DNA from: a virus
Reading direction: 5' to 3' (one strand)
Length of the DNA: 22,542 nucleotides
IMG/VR virus record: IMGVR_UViG_3300037086_000471
Coordinates: 1 to 22,542 of that record
Of this stretch, positions 1 to 7,716 are shown in pieces. The notes under the pieces are model-generated. The model did not search any database. It was not told the DNA's origin and was given only the letters and a program-made list of their open reading frames with translations. The first letter of the stretch is position 1, and each line of letters starts with the position of its first letter. The position numbers and the translations under genes were made by a program.

Positions 1-3000
1 CTAGAGCCGGATCGTCACCGTCAAGTCGCGTCCTGGAGTCCCCGAACCACCCTGCGGGACGGAGAGGGCGTCCAGGTTGATTTGGGAGCCGACAGCCAAA
101 GGTGGCAGGCCCAGACCCGAAACGACATTGGAGACTACGGCGCCCGCCGGAATCAGGAGCCGGCAGTACTCGTCGCCATTCTGTCGCAGCCGGAGCTCGA
201 TAGGCGCTCCTTGCGGCGCTTCTCGCACTACTGCCGAGATGTCGCGGGCGCAATGCGTTTCTTCGATGACCAGCGGCGGCGCGACGTCGGAGTGAATCGC
301 CAGGTAGCCTTCCACCTGAATGGAGAGCTGCCCGCCGGCGAGCGTCCGCAATCCGAAATCCGTACTGGCTGTGAGGCAAATCTGCGACGGCTCGCTCGTG
401 CCTCTTGAGTTCGTCGCGCTCAACTCTGCGCTGGCGATCCGCACATCGGGAAGGAAGACCGCGTAGCTGTAATTGCCGCTGGCCGGGCTTCCAAAGAAGT
501 CTCTCGAGAAAGGCAGCACGTACACCTTACTCTTGAGGTGCTCGACCGGCGTGCCCTGGTTGTGCTCTGTGGCCGTACTGCTGTGTACCCCTCGATCCAC
601 GCTATACCGCAGACCCCCGTCAAGCACCTCGGTCACACGCAGGACTTCCCCCTCTAACTGAATCAGGGACCCCACAACCGCGCTACCCACGGCCGATAGC
701 GACACACTGGACCCATCGGCATGCAAGACCTGACTCAGGTGTACTGGTGAAACCCCGTCAAGTTCGTCCCAGTAGTTGAGTGCCAATGTCCCGGCCGCGA
801 TCGTGCGTGTGTTTGTTAGTTCCTCGAATCCAACGCCGACCACCTCGACCGTGCCTTGCCCTGTCGGATGCAGTCCGAAGACCGGCTTCCCAGGGGGCGC
901 GGTATCCATGGGCGTCCCGCCCCCGCCACCGATCAGCCACCGTGTAAGTGGCGATAGTTCGTAAGCGCATTCTTTGTCGCAGACGTTCGCCGCCCGTCCG
1001 GAAACGTGGATCGTAGTCCCCGGCCGGCTCGGAACCTCGAAGCCCACCGGACTCGTGCTCCCCAGCGCGCCGAAATGCCATCCCGCCTCCGCAACAACGA
1101 AGTTACTTGAGCCGTCCGGTTCCGTCCCCCAGGCCGGCGCAACGGTCAGAACGGTGGCGGTGTTGGCGGCCGCTGGCCTTTCTTGGCCCTTGCCTGCGCC
1201 CTGGGTGATCCGAACCACCATCCCGCGGTACTCATTGACCGGCATTTCGAGGGTCTCGTTGCCGATCGTGCTTACGGAGTGAATCGTGGCCGGCGCTTCG
1301 GGTTGCAGCTCGAGCCGCCAGTAGAAGTTCGCATGATCGTAGTCCTCGTCGGGCGGCGCCTCCAACTGGTTCGGCAACCCTGTGTCGACGAAGAACGCTG
1401 CTACGGGCTGCGCTGTCGCAACCCGAAACAGGCGCAGCGGGTCCCTGCCTCGATAGACATGGAACCCCGTCGTACCTGGGGCGAAGCTCAGCCCGTCAAT
1501 CCGAACACTGTTGGCCCCGGTTGAGAAAGGAATCGTCGCTCGCACCAAAAAGGAGAGTGGGCTCTCCGTTCCGTCGGCGCCGAGCGCGCTGACCGCGTAG
1601 TAATAAGTCCTGTCTCCGCCCAGTGTGCCGCCGGAATCCGAAACAACCGGGGACAAGTTCAGGAGAGGGATTCCCGAGTTGCCCGTCGCCGGCCGGCGCG
1701 GAACCACGAATCCCGCCTTGAGCCACGTGTTGGTCTGACCACCCGCGTCCTCATCCGACGATTCCTGAATCTCGAACTGAGGCTCGCCCTCTTCGTCCAG
1801 GACGTTCCCCAACAGCGGCCGCGGCAGTCCCAGCTCGAAGTTCGGCTGCCTCCTCGTTCCTGGGTTGCTGTCGCCGGCCAAATCGGAGTACCACTCGTCG
1901 TTGTGGATTTGCGCCGTAATCACGACTGTCCGGTAATTCACCCCGGGAGAGACCGTCGTCACGCGGAACGGCTGCCGCAGGAGTCCTTCCTTCAGATAGG
2001 TCAGCGTGATCGGGTCCCCGGGCTTGAGCCCGACTCCTCGCACGCTAGTCTCGAACTGTACGTAAGTATTGCCCCGAACCGATTTGTTGAGCTGAAGCTG
2101 GATGATCCTGGCCGCTTGGTGAAAATTCGGCATGCCTAGCGCACTGAGCGAGACACTGATTTCCTGGCCCGTGCGCAAGACGTCGTCGATGTCCACCAGC
2201 GACAGACTGTCTTGCTGGTATTCGTTGAAGGCGTCCTGAAACTCGACGCTGAAACGATTGGGCGTGTCCGCGGCACTCCGGCCCCAGAACCGTATGGCTG
2301 GCTCCCCATTCTCCTTGCGTAAGATGCCGCCTGTGCCCTCCGTGCCATCCCCGAATTCATAGCTCGGCCAGCCGCCATCCAGGACCTCCAGACTATTGCT
2401 CCCTTCCGGCTTCGACGGCTGCTGTAGTGCAAGCGTGTCCTCGACCCGAAGCTGCAATCGTCCATCGATGCCATGGGCCAGATACAGACGGCTGCCGGTT
2501 CTGACTCCGCGAATTACGTCGGCGACACTGCGTCTCTTTCGCAACACCAGATTGCATTGGAAGCGCGGGATGACCGTCGCGTTACCGTGCAAGTCCAGCG
2601 CGTCGATCGGAGCGGCGCAGTACGCTGCCGCTTCGGCAAAGCTGGCCAGATCGATCTCCTCCGCAGCCCAACCGCTCCGTCTGAGGATGTCCAGAATCAC
2701 CCAAACGGGGTTGTTGTCGAACGTGTCGCCAAGATAGGCGGCGTCTGTTCCGAATCGGGAAACCTTCAGACCCTCGATCAGCACTTGGACCCGCGGCAAC
2801 GCTGCTCCGTCGTTGAGCCGGTTTGGAACCACCAGCGACAGGAACGCCATACTCCCATACGGGTCCCCTAGCGGATTCCCAGCCCCGTCGGTGAAATCCG
2901 GATTGAACTCGCCGGTCCGGGTTCCACTGTTCGCCACGGAATACCAGCCTGTAGCCGTCATGTCGACGCCCGTCTGCGCAAGGGGAACCTCAACGCTGTT

Positions 3001-3930
3001 GACCAGGACCTTCAGCACTCCCTGGATCTCCCCCATCCCCAGGAGGATCTCAACGTGAGTCAGATTGCCGTCGTTCCGCGCAAAAACGATCGGCGGCGCG
3101 TACCATGCCGTGCCGTAGACGATCGGTACAAAATCGTTGTACCGGCCTTCGTTCTCGACCACCGGCGATGCGTGGAAGCTCTTCTCGCCGTAGGTTCGCA
3201 CCTGGATAGTCGGAGGGACGAACTCCACTCCGCCAAAACGCCGCGTGGCGTTTTCCGCGGCATCCTTGTCGAACATCCCTCTTTGCTGGCATTGCGGGCG
3301 CGTGTAGTCGCACGAACTGTAGGCCGTGCCTCCGTTCGCGTTCCCCGCCCCGCCTGGCACCTCCGGAGAGTATCCGCAGCGGTAGAAGGGCGAGTATTTC
3401 CCCCGTGTACCTCCGTCGACGGCTTCGGCCCGCTGTTCGGGGCTGGCAGGGAAGTTCCAGGGACATCGCCGCTGGATGCGAACCTCCGGAACGAGCAGCC
3501 GCTGCAGGTTCATGCGATTGGAGACAGTCAGGCGGAGGGTCGATTCGGTGATCTCGTCCGGCGAGTTTGCCACCCCCCGAAACACCACCACGCTTTCGGA
3601 GGCCGGCGCTCCATTCTTCAGGTCGAAGAACAAAAAACGCACAGTCGTCTTGGCGCCCTTCCAGCCGGTGCTGCGCTCGATCTGTGAGCAATAGGAGTCC
3701 GCGTTCGCCAGCGTGACCGTGAGCTTGGAGAGGCTGTCAATCCCCTCCTCCGAGTCGGCGCGCATATCGAACAGATTATGGCCGAGCACCCGCGCCTCAT
3801 AGACTTGACCCTCAACCTCGACCCGGTGGGTGCACCAGTGCGCCACCGTGCCCGAACTCAATTCGAATGTGAACAGAAACAGCGGCGTCTGTGTCACGTT
3901 CTGTTCTTTCAAGTCGAAGATGGTGGACAT
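1..3930 (-). CDS. Phage tail hub / tail tip protein (fused DUF2163-like and gpJ/megatron-like)
   Basis: Large 1309-aa structural protein that should sit at the distal end of the tail, closing the tube and carrying receptor-contact domains. Residues 1-240 look like the DUF2163 hub family. They include a cysteine set at C156, C185, C207 and C214 followed by RRFGG, the arrangement known from lambda gpL and gene transfer agent hubs that bind a 4Fe-4S cluster. Residues about 265-690 resemble the baseplate-hub part of gpJ/megatron proteins (DNNPVWVILDILRRSGW near 405; a GLKPGDPITL segment near 634). Residues about 757-860 look like a fibronectin type III fold (TYYYAVSALGADGTESP, then TTGFHVYRG). 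The remainder is beta-rich and unassigned. The stop codon is at bases 3-1, so the gene is complete. It starts at an ATG 100 bases after the upstream tail gene. Hub and megatron are separate genes in gene transfer agents, so this is a fusion. No NlpC/P60 peptidase domain was recognised. The family call is firm; the domain borders are approximate. Confidence 0.85.
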   Translation of the reverse strand: MSTIFDLKEQNVTQTPLFLFTFELSSGTVAHWCTHRVEVEGQVYEARVLGHNLFDMRADSEEGIDSLSKLTVTLANADSYCSQIERSTGWKGAKTTVRFLFFDLKNGAPASESVVVFRGVANSPDEITESTLRLTVSNRMNLQRLLVPEVRIQRRCPWNFPASPEQRAEAVDGGTRGKYSPFYRCGYSPEVPGGAGNANGGTAYSSCDYTRPQCQQRGMFDKDAAENATRRFGGVEFVPPTIQVRTYGEKSFHASPVVENEGRYNDFVPIVYGTAWYAPPIVFARNDGNLTHVEILLGMGEIQGVLKVLVNSVEVPLAQTGVDMTATGWYSVANSGTRTGEFNPDFTDGAGNPLGDPYGSMAFLSLVVPNRLNDGAALPRVQVLIEGLKVSRFGTDAAYLGDTFDNNPVWVILDILRRSGWAAEEIDLASFAEAAAYCAAPIDALDLHGNATVIPRFQCNLVLRKRRSVADVIRGVRTGSRLYLAHGIDGRLQLRVEDTLALQQPSKPEGSNSLEVLDGGWPSYEFGDGTEGTGGILRKENGEPAIRFWGRSAADTPNRFSVEFQDAFNEYQQDSLSLVDIDDVLRTGQEISVSLSALGMPNFHQAARIIQLQLNKSVRGNTYVQFETSVRGVGLKPGDPITLTYLKEGLLRQPFRVTTVSPGVNYRTVVITAQIHNDEWYSDLAGDSNPGTRRQPNFELGLPRPLLGNVLDEEGEPQFEIQESSDEDAGGQTNTWLKAGFVVPRRPATGNSGIPLLNLSPVVSDSGGTLGGDRTYYYAVSALGADGTESPLSFLVRATIPFSTGANSVRIDGLSFAPGTTGFHVYRGRDPLRLFRVATAQPVAAFFVDTGLPNQLEAPPDEDYDHANFYWRLELQPEAPATIHSVSTIGNETLEMPVNEYRGMVVRITQGAGKGQERPAAANTATVLTVAPAWGTEPDGSSNFVVAEAGWHFGALGSTSPVGFEVPSRPGTTIHVSGRAANVCDKECAYELSPLTRWLIGGGGGTPMDTAPPGKPVFGLHPTGQGTVEVVGVGFEELTNTRTIAAGTLALNYWDELDGVSPVHLSQVLHADGSSVSLSAVGSAVVGSLIQLEGEVLRVTEVLDGGLRYSVDRGVHSSTATEHNQGTPVEHLKSKVYVLPFSRDFFGSPASGNYSYAVFLPDVRIASAELSATNSRGTSEPSQICLTASTDFGLRTLAGGQLSIQVEGYLAIHSDVAPPLVIEETHCARDISAVVREAPQGAPIELRLRQNGDEYCRLLIPAGAVVSNVVSGLGLPPLAVGSQINLDALSVPQGGSGTPGRDLTVTIRL

Positions 3931-3968
3931 GTTTCTCCTAGTGCTCTGACCGCGAGGAAACGTTCGTC

Positions 3969-4030
3969 AGATCCGAGCCCCGAACGTAAGAGAGGGGTTG
4001 CGAAAGGCACCCAACCACTCAGTCGGACCA
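3969..4030. repeat. Dispersed short hairpin repeat, copy 1
   Basis: The gap between two tail genes holds a unit with arms CCCC (3978-3981) and GGGG (3994-3997) around the 12-base loop gaacgtaagaga. The same loop with CCGC/GCGG arms recurs at 9339-9358 and 12452-12471, and a diverged copy lies at 12490-12509. Downstream the text cggaccactaacc also recurs at 12470. This is non-coding repeat DNA, not part of the phage module's usual gene spacing. Confidence 0.75.
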
Positions 4031-4828
4031 CTAACCGATTAGCGGCGCCACAATTCGCACCTTGCAGGAGTGCTGTTCCGGGCCGTCCGATGCGAGCGTC
4101 AGCACATCGTTATCGAAGCGCGCCTTCTCGTGGACGCCGCTTCGGGACGTCGTCTTTCGATATGCCGACGGCGCCAGTTGCGCCTCCACCTGCATCCCGT
4201 ACACTTCCACCGCGGATCCCGGACTCAGCCGGATGCCGAATGCCACGCTTTCTGCTGTGCCCTGACTCCTCCCCGCATGCGCCAGGCGCCGCCAGGCCGG
4301 ACCGACAGAATACGCCGCCGCTGCCTCGTTCCCGCCCGTGGATCGATATACGCCGAGGACTCCGGGACTCTGGCTTCTCACGTACAGGCTGAAGCAGTAC
4401 TGAAACCAACCCGGACCCTGTATCGTCTGCTGCAACGTCTGCGGTAGTACGCCGCCATTTGTGACCCTGCAAGCCTGCGTACCCCCCTCCGGATCGGCGA
4501 CGCCGCTCGCCAGATTCACAAACGGCTCCTTGGTCCACAGGGTCTGGCCGGGATCGCCGCTCCACGCCAGCAGGTTTTCCGTGGGATCGAGAAAAGTGAA
4601 CTCCCCCAGACAGCCTTCCGCCGCGCGGTGAAAAGCCGCCAGTTCGGCCCGCTCTTCAGTGGTCAGTGTCTGGAAAGTCATTTCCCATTCCAGCCGTGAC
4701 CAATTGGGGTCGGAAAGCTTGAGTAGGCGATCTTCGGCGCTAACGCTGGTGATTGTCCGGCAAATGCGGCGCTTCACCAGTGGGTACTGGGCCGTGGCCC
4801 CCGAAAGAAGCTGTGGAAAGTAGAGCAT
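4031..4828 (-). CDS. Distal tail protein, DUF2460-like, with C-terminal carbohydrate-binding-like domain
   Basis: 265-aa protein. Its first roughly 95 residues parallel the neighbouring 119-aa protein: both carry a QYPL/QYPA start, a W-E/R-L-E core, an acidic helix and then LGEFTFLDP / LGDFAFTDP. This segment resembles the DUF2460 distal-tail family that joins the tail tube to the hub. The remaining part is glycine- and serine-rich beta structure ending in VYGMQVEAQLAPSAYRKTTS, a pattern I associate with jelly-roll carbohydrate-binding domains of phage tails, so it may contact cell-surface glycans. The ATG at 4828 was preferred over an ATG 27 bases upstream because it follows the upstream stop codon (4832-4830) by one base, which fits translational coupling. 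The domain calls rest on resemblance only. Confidence 0.7.
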   Translation of the reverse strand: MLYFPQLLSGATAQYPLVKRRICRTITSVSAEDRLLKLSDPNWSRLEWEMTFQTLTTEERAELAAFHRAAEGCLGEFTFLDPTENLLAWSGDPGQTLWTKEPFVNLASGVADPEGGTQACRVTNGGVLPQTLQQTIQGPGWFQYCFSLYVRSQSPGVLGVYRSTGGNEAAAAYSVGPAWRRLAHAGRSQGTAESVAFGIRLSPGSAVEVYGMQVEAQLAPSAYRKTTSRSGVHEKARFDNDVLTLASDGPEQHSCKVRIVAPLIG

Positions 4829-4829
4829 G

Positions 4830-5189
4830 TCAGACCCTGTTCTCCCGCACCACAACGGCTAACTGGCCCCTCATCAGGTCCTCGAACGTCATCGTGATGC
4901 TGTCCTCCTCCAGGCTGCAGCTTGGGTAGGTCGTCCCATCCCACGGGTCCGTGAACGCGAAATCGCCGAGTCGTCCCAATTGCGACTGGAAGAAATCCTC
5001 CAAAGTCGCCACCTCGGTCTCGTCCAGAAGCTCCAGCCGGATCATCCACTTCCTCAGCGGCTGCGCGTACTCGCGGAATCGCTGTTCGCTGCCGTCCACA
5101 AAGCGCAGCACACACGTCGAGTGGCTGCTGCTCTGGGAGGCCGGGTACTGAAGCACGGCCCCGGTCTTAAGGAGAGGGAAGGCGCTCAT
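4830..5189 (-). CDS. Distal tail protein, DUF2460-like (short form)
   Basis: 119-aa protein between the tape-measure-like gene and its longer paralogue. It has a basic W-M-I-R-L-E-L strand, an acidic helix (LDETEVATLEDFFQSQLG) and an LGDFAFTDP motif, as in DUF2460/TIGR02217-type proteins that form the ring linking tail tube and hub in gene transfer agents and related siphoviruses. It starts one base after the stop of the upstream gene (TAG T ATG) and ends one base before the next start, so the three are tightly coupled. No catalytic residues are expected. The tandem arrangement with the longer related protein suggests duplication with later gain of a binding domain in the second copy. Confidence 0.7.
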   Translation of the reverse strand: MSAFPLLKTGAVLQYPASQSSSHSTCVLRFVDGSEQRFREYAQPLRKWMIRLELLDETEVATLEDFFQSQLGRLGDFAFTDPWDGTTYPSCSLEEDSITMTFEDLMRGQLAVVVRENRV

Positions 5190-5190
5190 A

Positions 5191-5832
5191 CTATAGCTCG
5201 CTCATCACGTCACCCAGGGAATGCGCGTTCAGAAGTGCCTCGCGCACAGCTCGGGCGATGTCGTCACTGTGGTCCAGGAAGGACCGGCTGTCCATAGCCT
5301 GTACCTGCACCGTCACGGACGGCGCGGTATTCTGCGTGCTCGGAGTCACGGCCCGCGGCAGTCCATCCTGTCCGTAATCCACGCCCGCGATCCCCTGCGA
5401 ACCGCCCGCCAGCAACGCGCCCTGGAACTGAATCGAAGGGGGCAGAGTATACGTCTCGAGGGGCGGCGGTTCGGGCTTGTCCTTCTTGAAGAGCCCGACC
5501 AGCGCGGAAACCAGCGGCACCACGCTCAAGGCGCCGCCCAGCGTATTTGCCGCCGTCTTCGCGATGTTGCCTGCGGCCGACGCCACGCCGCCCTGTGCCT
5601 GCGAAACCGTGTTCTGCGCCACCGCCTGGGTATTCTCCGCCACGGATTCCGCTTGCTGTTGAGTCAGTGGGCGGAGTTGCTCCAACTGCGTGGCAATCGT
5701 CGCGACGTTCTCTCCCAGTCCCGGTGTAACCGAAGGAACAGCCCATTGCGCGACTTCCGCCGCGGACGCTTCGGCGCTGCTTCCGCTGCCCGGCGGCAGG
5801 GCGTTCAGTATGGTTCTTTGCGCGTCAGTCAC
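5191..5832 (-). CDS. Short tape-measure-like tail protein
   Basis: 213-aa protein. It lies directly after the frameshifted tail chaperone and before the distal tail genes, the slot always taken by the tape measure protein. It has an Ala/Gln-rich helical N-terminal half (residues 40-95), a hydrophobic segment at about 99-115 ending in FKK, and a C-terminus (VQAMDSRSFLDHSDDIARAV onward) of the kind seen at the ends of tape measure proteins. At about 1.5 angstrom per residue it could span only around 30 nm, against an 853-aa tape measure in lambda. The Rhodobacter gene transfer agent has one of similar small size. The GTG start at 5832 has an AAGGAG ribosome site, and its reading frame overlaps the upstream stop by eight bases. 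It could instead be a remnant, but no frame disruption is visible. Confidence 0.7.
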   Translation of the reverse strand: MTDAQRTILNALPPGSGSSAEASAAEVAQWAVPSVTPGLGENVATIATQLEQLRPLTQQQAESVAENTQAVAQNTVSQAQGGVASAAGNIAKTAANTLGGALSVVPLVSALVGLFKKDKPEPPPLETYTLPPSIQFQGALLAGGSQGIAGVDYGQDGLPRAVTPSTQNTAPSVTVQVQAMDSRSFLDHSDDIARAVREALLNAHSLGDVMSEL

Positions 5833-6519
5833 GTGCGTCTCTCCTTTCCGCTGCCAACTCCCTCTCCAGCACGGTGAACGCGTCCACCTGGCGCGCGCTC
5901 ATGGTCCGGTAGTCCATCCCTCCGGCGAGCTTCCATGCGTAAAACTCCTCGATCCAGGAGAGGCTCTCCGGAGTGATCGAGGATTTCGGACAGCTCGTCG
6001 CCACAACGTGCTTCCGCGCCCAGATCGCCCGCTCGCACCCATCTTCGAATCCGGCAAGAAACCTGCAACGTCGCCTCTTCTCCAGGCCGGCTGCCCTGCA
6101 TGTCTCGCACTTCCACCCGGCCTGATCCGAGAACTGGAACTGGAAGGCGAGGATTAGTTTTTTCGTTCGTCTGCGCTCAGGCCGCACTCGGCCTTGATCG
6201 CGGAGATGATCTCGCGACAAAGTTCTTCGGGCCCCGCCGCAACCAGAGTCTCCGGCGTTGCTGCCTGCCCGTCGATCTCCAGACCCGCGATCTCCGCCAC
6301 CCCCCACAGAAGGTAGACCTGATTTATCTCGGTAGCGAGCAAAGCGGCTTCCATGCTCTCCCTCGGATCTTCCCCGGACTCCAGAAACTCGACCCTCTGG
6401 AGCAACTCCCTCAGCCGGCGCGTCAACCCCAGCCGCCGCTCCACCGACATCCGCCGCAGCTTGAAGGTGACCCCCGGATTGCTCGTCGACGCGATCGTCC
6501 TGTGGCTCTCGTAGTTCAT
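5825..6519 (-). CDS. Tail assembly chaperone, frameshifted long product (gpGT-like)
   Basis: Reading 6519 down to 6157, slipping back one base and continuing from 6157 to the TGA at 5827-5825 gives a protein of about 231 aa. The -1 frame is open well upstream of the slip site and runs 110 codons past it, with no good start codon of its own near the junction, so the second half is best explained as an extension of the first. In lambda the T extension recruits tail tube protein. The extension here contains a CETC pair followed by further cysteines (a CRF nine residues later), which could bind metal. The next gene starts inside the last codons (GTG at 5832). Confidence is high because order, overlap, frame and heptamer all agree. 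Confidence 0.82.
6154..6519 (-). CDS. Tail assembly chaperone, short product (gpG-like)
   Basis: 121-aa, largely helical protein encoded four bases after the tail tube gene. Its position between tube and tape measure, its small size and its termination right at a slippery heptamer identify it as the short form of the tail assembly chaperone. In lambda this protein (gpG) coats the tape measure during tail assembly and is absent from the finished particle. The first residues (HRTIASTSNPGVTFKLRRMS) resemble other chaperones of this class that start with a predicted beta segment. It ends DERKN followed by TAA (6156-6154), with A AAA AAC immediately before the stop. The functional call rests on context and the frameshift signal more than on sequence similarity. 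Confidence 0.8.
   Translation of the reverse strand: MNYESHRTIASTSNPGVTFKLRRMSVERRLGLTRRLRELLQRVEFLESGEDPRESMEAALLATEINQVYLLWGVAEIAGLEIDGQAATPETLVAAGPEELCREIISAIKAECGLSADERKN
6157..6163 (-). promoter_or_regulatory. Programmed -1 ribosomal frameshift site
   Basis: On the minus strand the heptamer A AAA AAC is read in frame 0 as CGA AAA AAC TAA. Slippage of both tRNAs by one base gives AAA AAA CTA and opens the downstream frame. The stop codon directly after the heptamer would favour pausing. An 8-bp perfect stem (6124-6117 with 6090-6083, 26-base loop) lies 32 bases downstream. That is farther than the usual spacing, so it may or may not act as the stimulator. Confidence 0.8.
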
Positions 6520-6523
6520 GTCA

Positions 6524-7696
6524 TTACCCGAAGGCGACCACCATCTCGTCGTCCACCGTTCCCTGCGCCCTGCACCCCCGGAACTGCCATTGCATGCGCG
6601 TCTGGCTGTCGTCGAATTCGGGCGCCTCCGGAACGACGCTCTTCATGTATGCGCCGAACAGTTGCCCGGCCTCCTGTCCCAACTGGAACATCACCTCGAT
6701 TGGGGACCGCTGCCGCGCCGCCTGGTACAAAGACACTGTCGCTGCGTCCTCCCGGCCGTAAAGGTCGAAGTCCACCGACACATTGCGCGTGCCCGCCGCC
6801 ATGCAGCATGGCGTGATGGCCCCGAACTCCCGCGCCCTAAGGTCCAGGTTGTTATCCAGCGTGATGTTGGCATCGGTGATCGTGAAGAAGCGGTCTGAGA
6901 TCGTCCCCAACCAGGCTTGTCCCAGATGACCGGGGATGATCGAGTAGTCGAACACCGCCTCCGCGGGCTCGCCTGGGAAACTCGACAATCCCCCCTGTCC
7001 CCCTGTGAAACTGCTGTTGTCCAACAGATCCTTGGCCGTGCCCGTGAAGCGAAACTCGTGGTAGTCGCCGTTGATCCGCAACTGCATCTTTTCGATGCCC
7101 GCTCCGCACGCGATCCGCTGCACCGCCTCTGCCGGCGACCAGTAGTCGAAGATGCTGGCGCTCCTGAGCCGGTTCGCCGGCATGTACGTGACTGTCCGTC
7201 CGATCGGCGCCCCTGCGCCAGGCGCGGAGCTGAACGGGGCGTTCAACAGCACGGTCCGGTCGTCCGCGATGGCTGACACGAACCGGATCTCTCCGTCAAA
7301 GGTCACCGCCTGCCCCGCGGCCAGCCCGTGCGGTGCGGAGAAGACCAGCGTCCTGTCTCCGCTACCCGCCCCGGCCACACCGCCGGCAAACACCAACGCC
7401 TCGCCTCCTAATGCAGCCTGAAACAGCGATCCATACCCCGGCTGCTCCGCCCCATCCGTCCAGCCGGTCATGTAGCTGCTCAGATCGAAGGTTGTCTGCT
7501 TGCGAAGATTTGGCGCTAACCCCTGAAACGTGCGCGTCCCCGTCTTGTCTTTGCGCTGCGGTTTTTCGACGTCCTGCTTCAGCGCCAGCTTCACGCCGGG
7601 AAACCGGTTGCTCGCGGTGATTGCAGGCACCGTTCCATAGGCGGTCTCGACGGCCGCGTAGAATCGGTTGTTGTTTGACGATATGTAACAGGCCAT
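6524..7696 (-). CDS. Phage tail tube protein (major tail protein)
   Basis: 390-aa protein with the N-terminal signature of tail tube proteins (NNNRFYAAVETAYGTVP: an eta-type strand and early description of a tube start) and alternating beta strands throughout. Such proteins form stacked hexameric rings making the tail channel. Location after the terminator-like gene and four bases before the chaperone supports the call. Residues about 112-172 (SAPHGLAAGQAVTFDG onward to YMPANRL) look like an inserted small beta domain, which would explain why it is longer than the usual 140-250 residues. The start at 7696 has a GAGGA ribosome site about nine bases upstream. A tail sheath is excluded by length and by lack of any sheath-like gene. 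Confidence 0.75.
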   Translation of the reverse strand: MACYISSNNNRFYAAVETAYGTVPAITASNRFPGVKLALKQDVEKPQRKDKTGTRTFQGLAPNLRKQTTFDLSSYMTGWTDGAEQPGYGSLFQAALGGEALVFAGGVAGAGSGDRTLVFSAPHGLAAGQAVTFDGEIRFVSAIADDRTVLLNAPFSSAPGAGAPIGRTVTYMPANRLRSASIFDYWSPAEAVQRIACGAGIEKMQLRINGDYHEFRFTGTAKDLLDNSSFTGGQGGLSSFPGEPAEAVFDYSIIPGHLGQAWLGTISDRFFTITDANITLDNNLDLRAREFGAITPCCMAAGTRNVSVDFDLYGREDAATVSLYQAARQRSPIEVMFQLGQEAGQLFGAYMKSVVPEAPEFDDSQTRMQWQFRGCRAQGTVDDEMVVAFG

Positions 7697-7716
7697 AAGA
7701 TTCGTTCCTCACCCCA

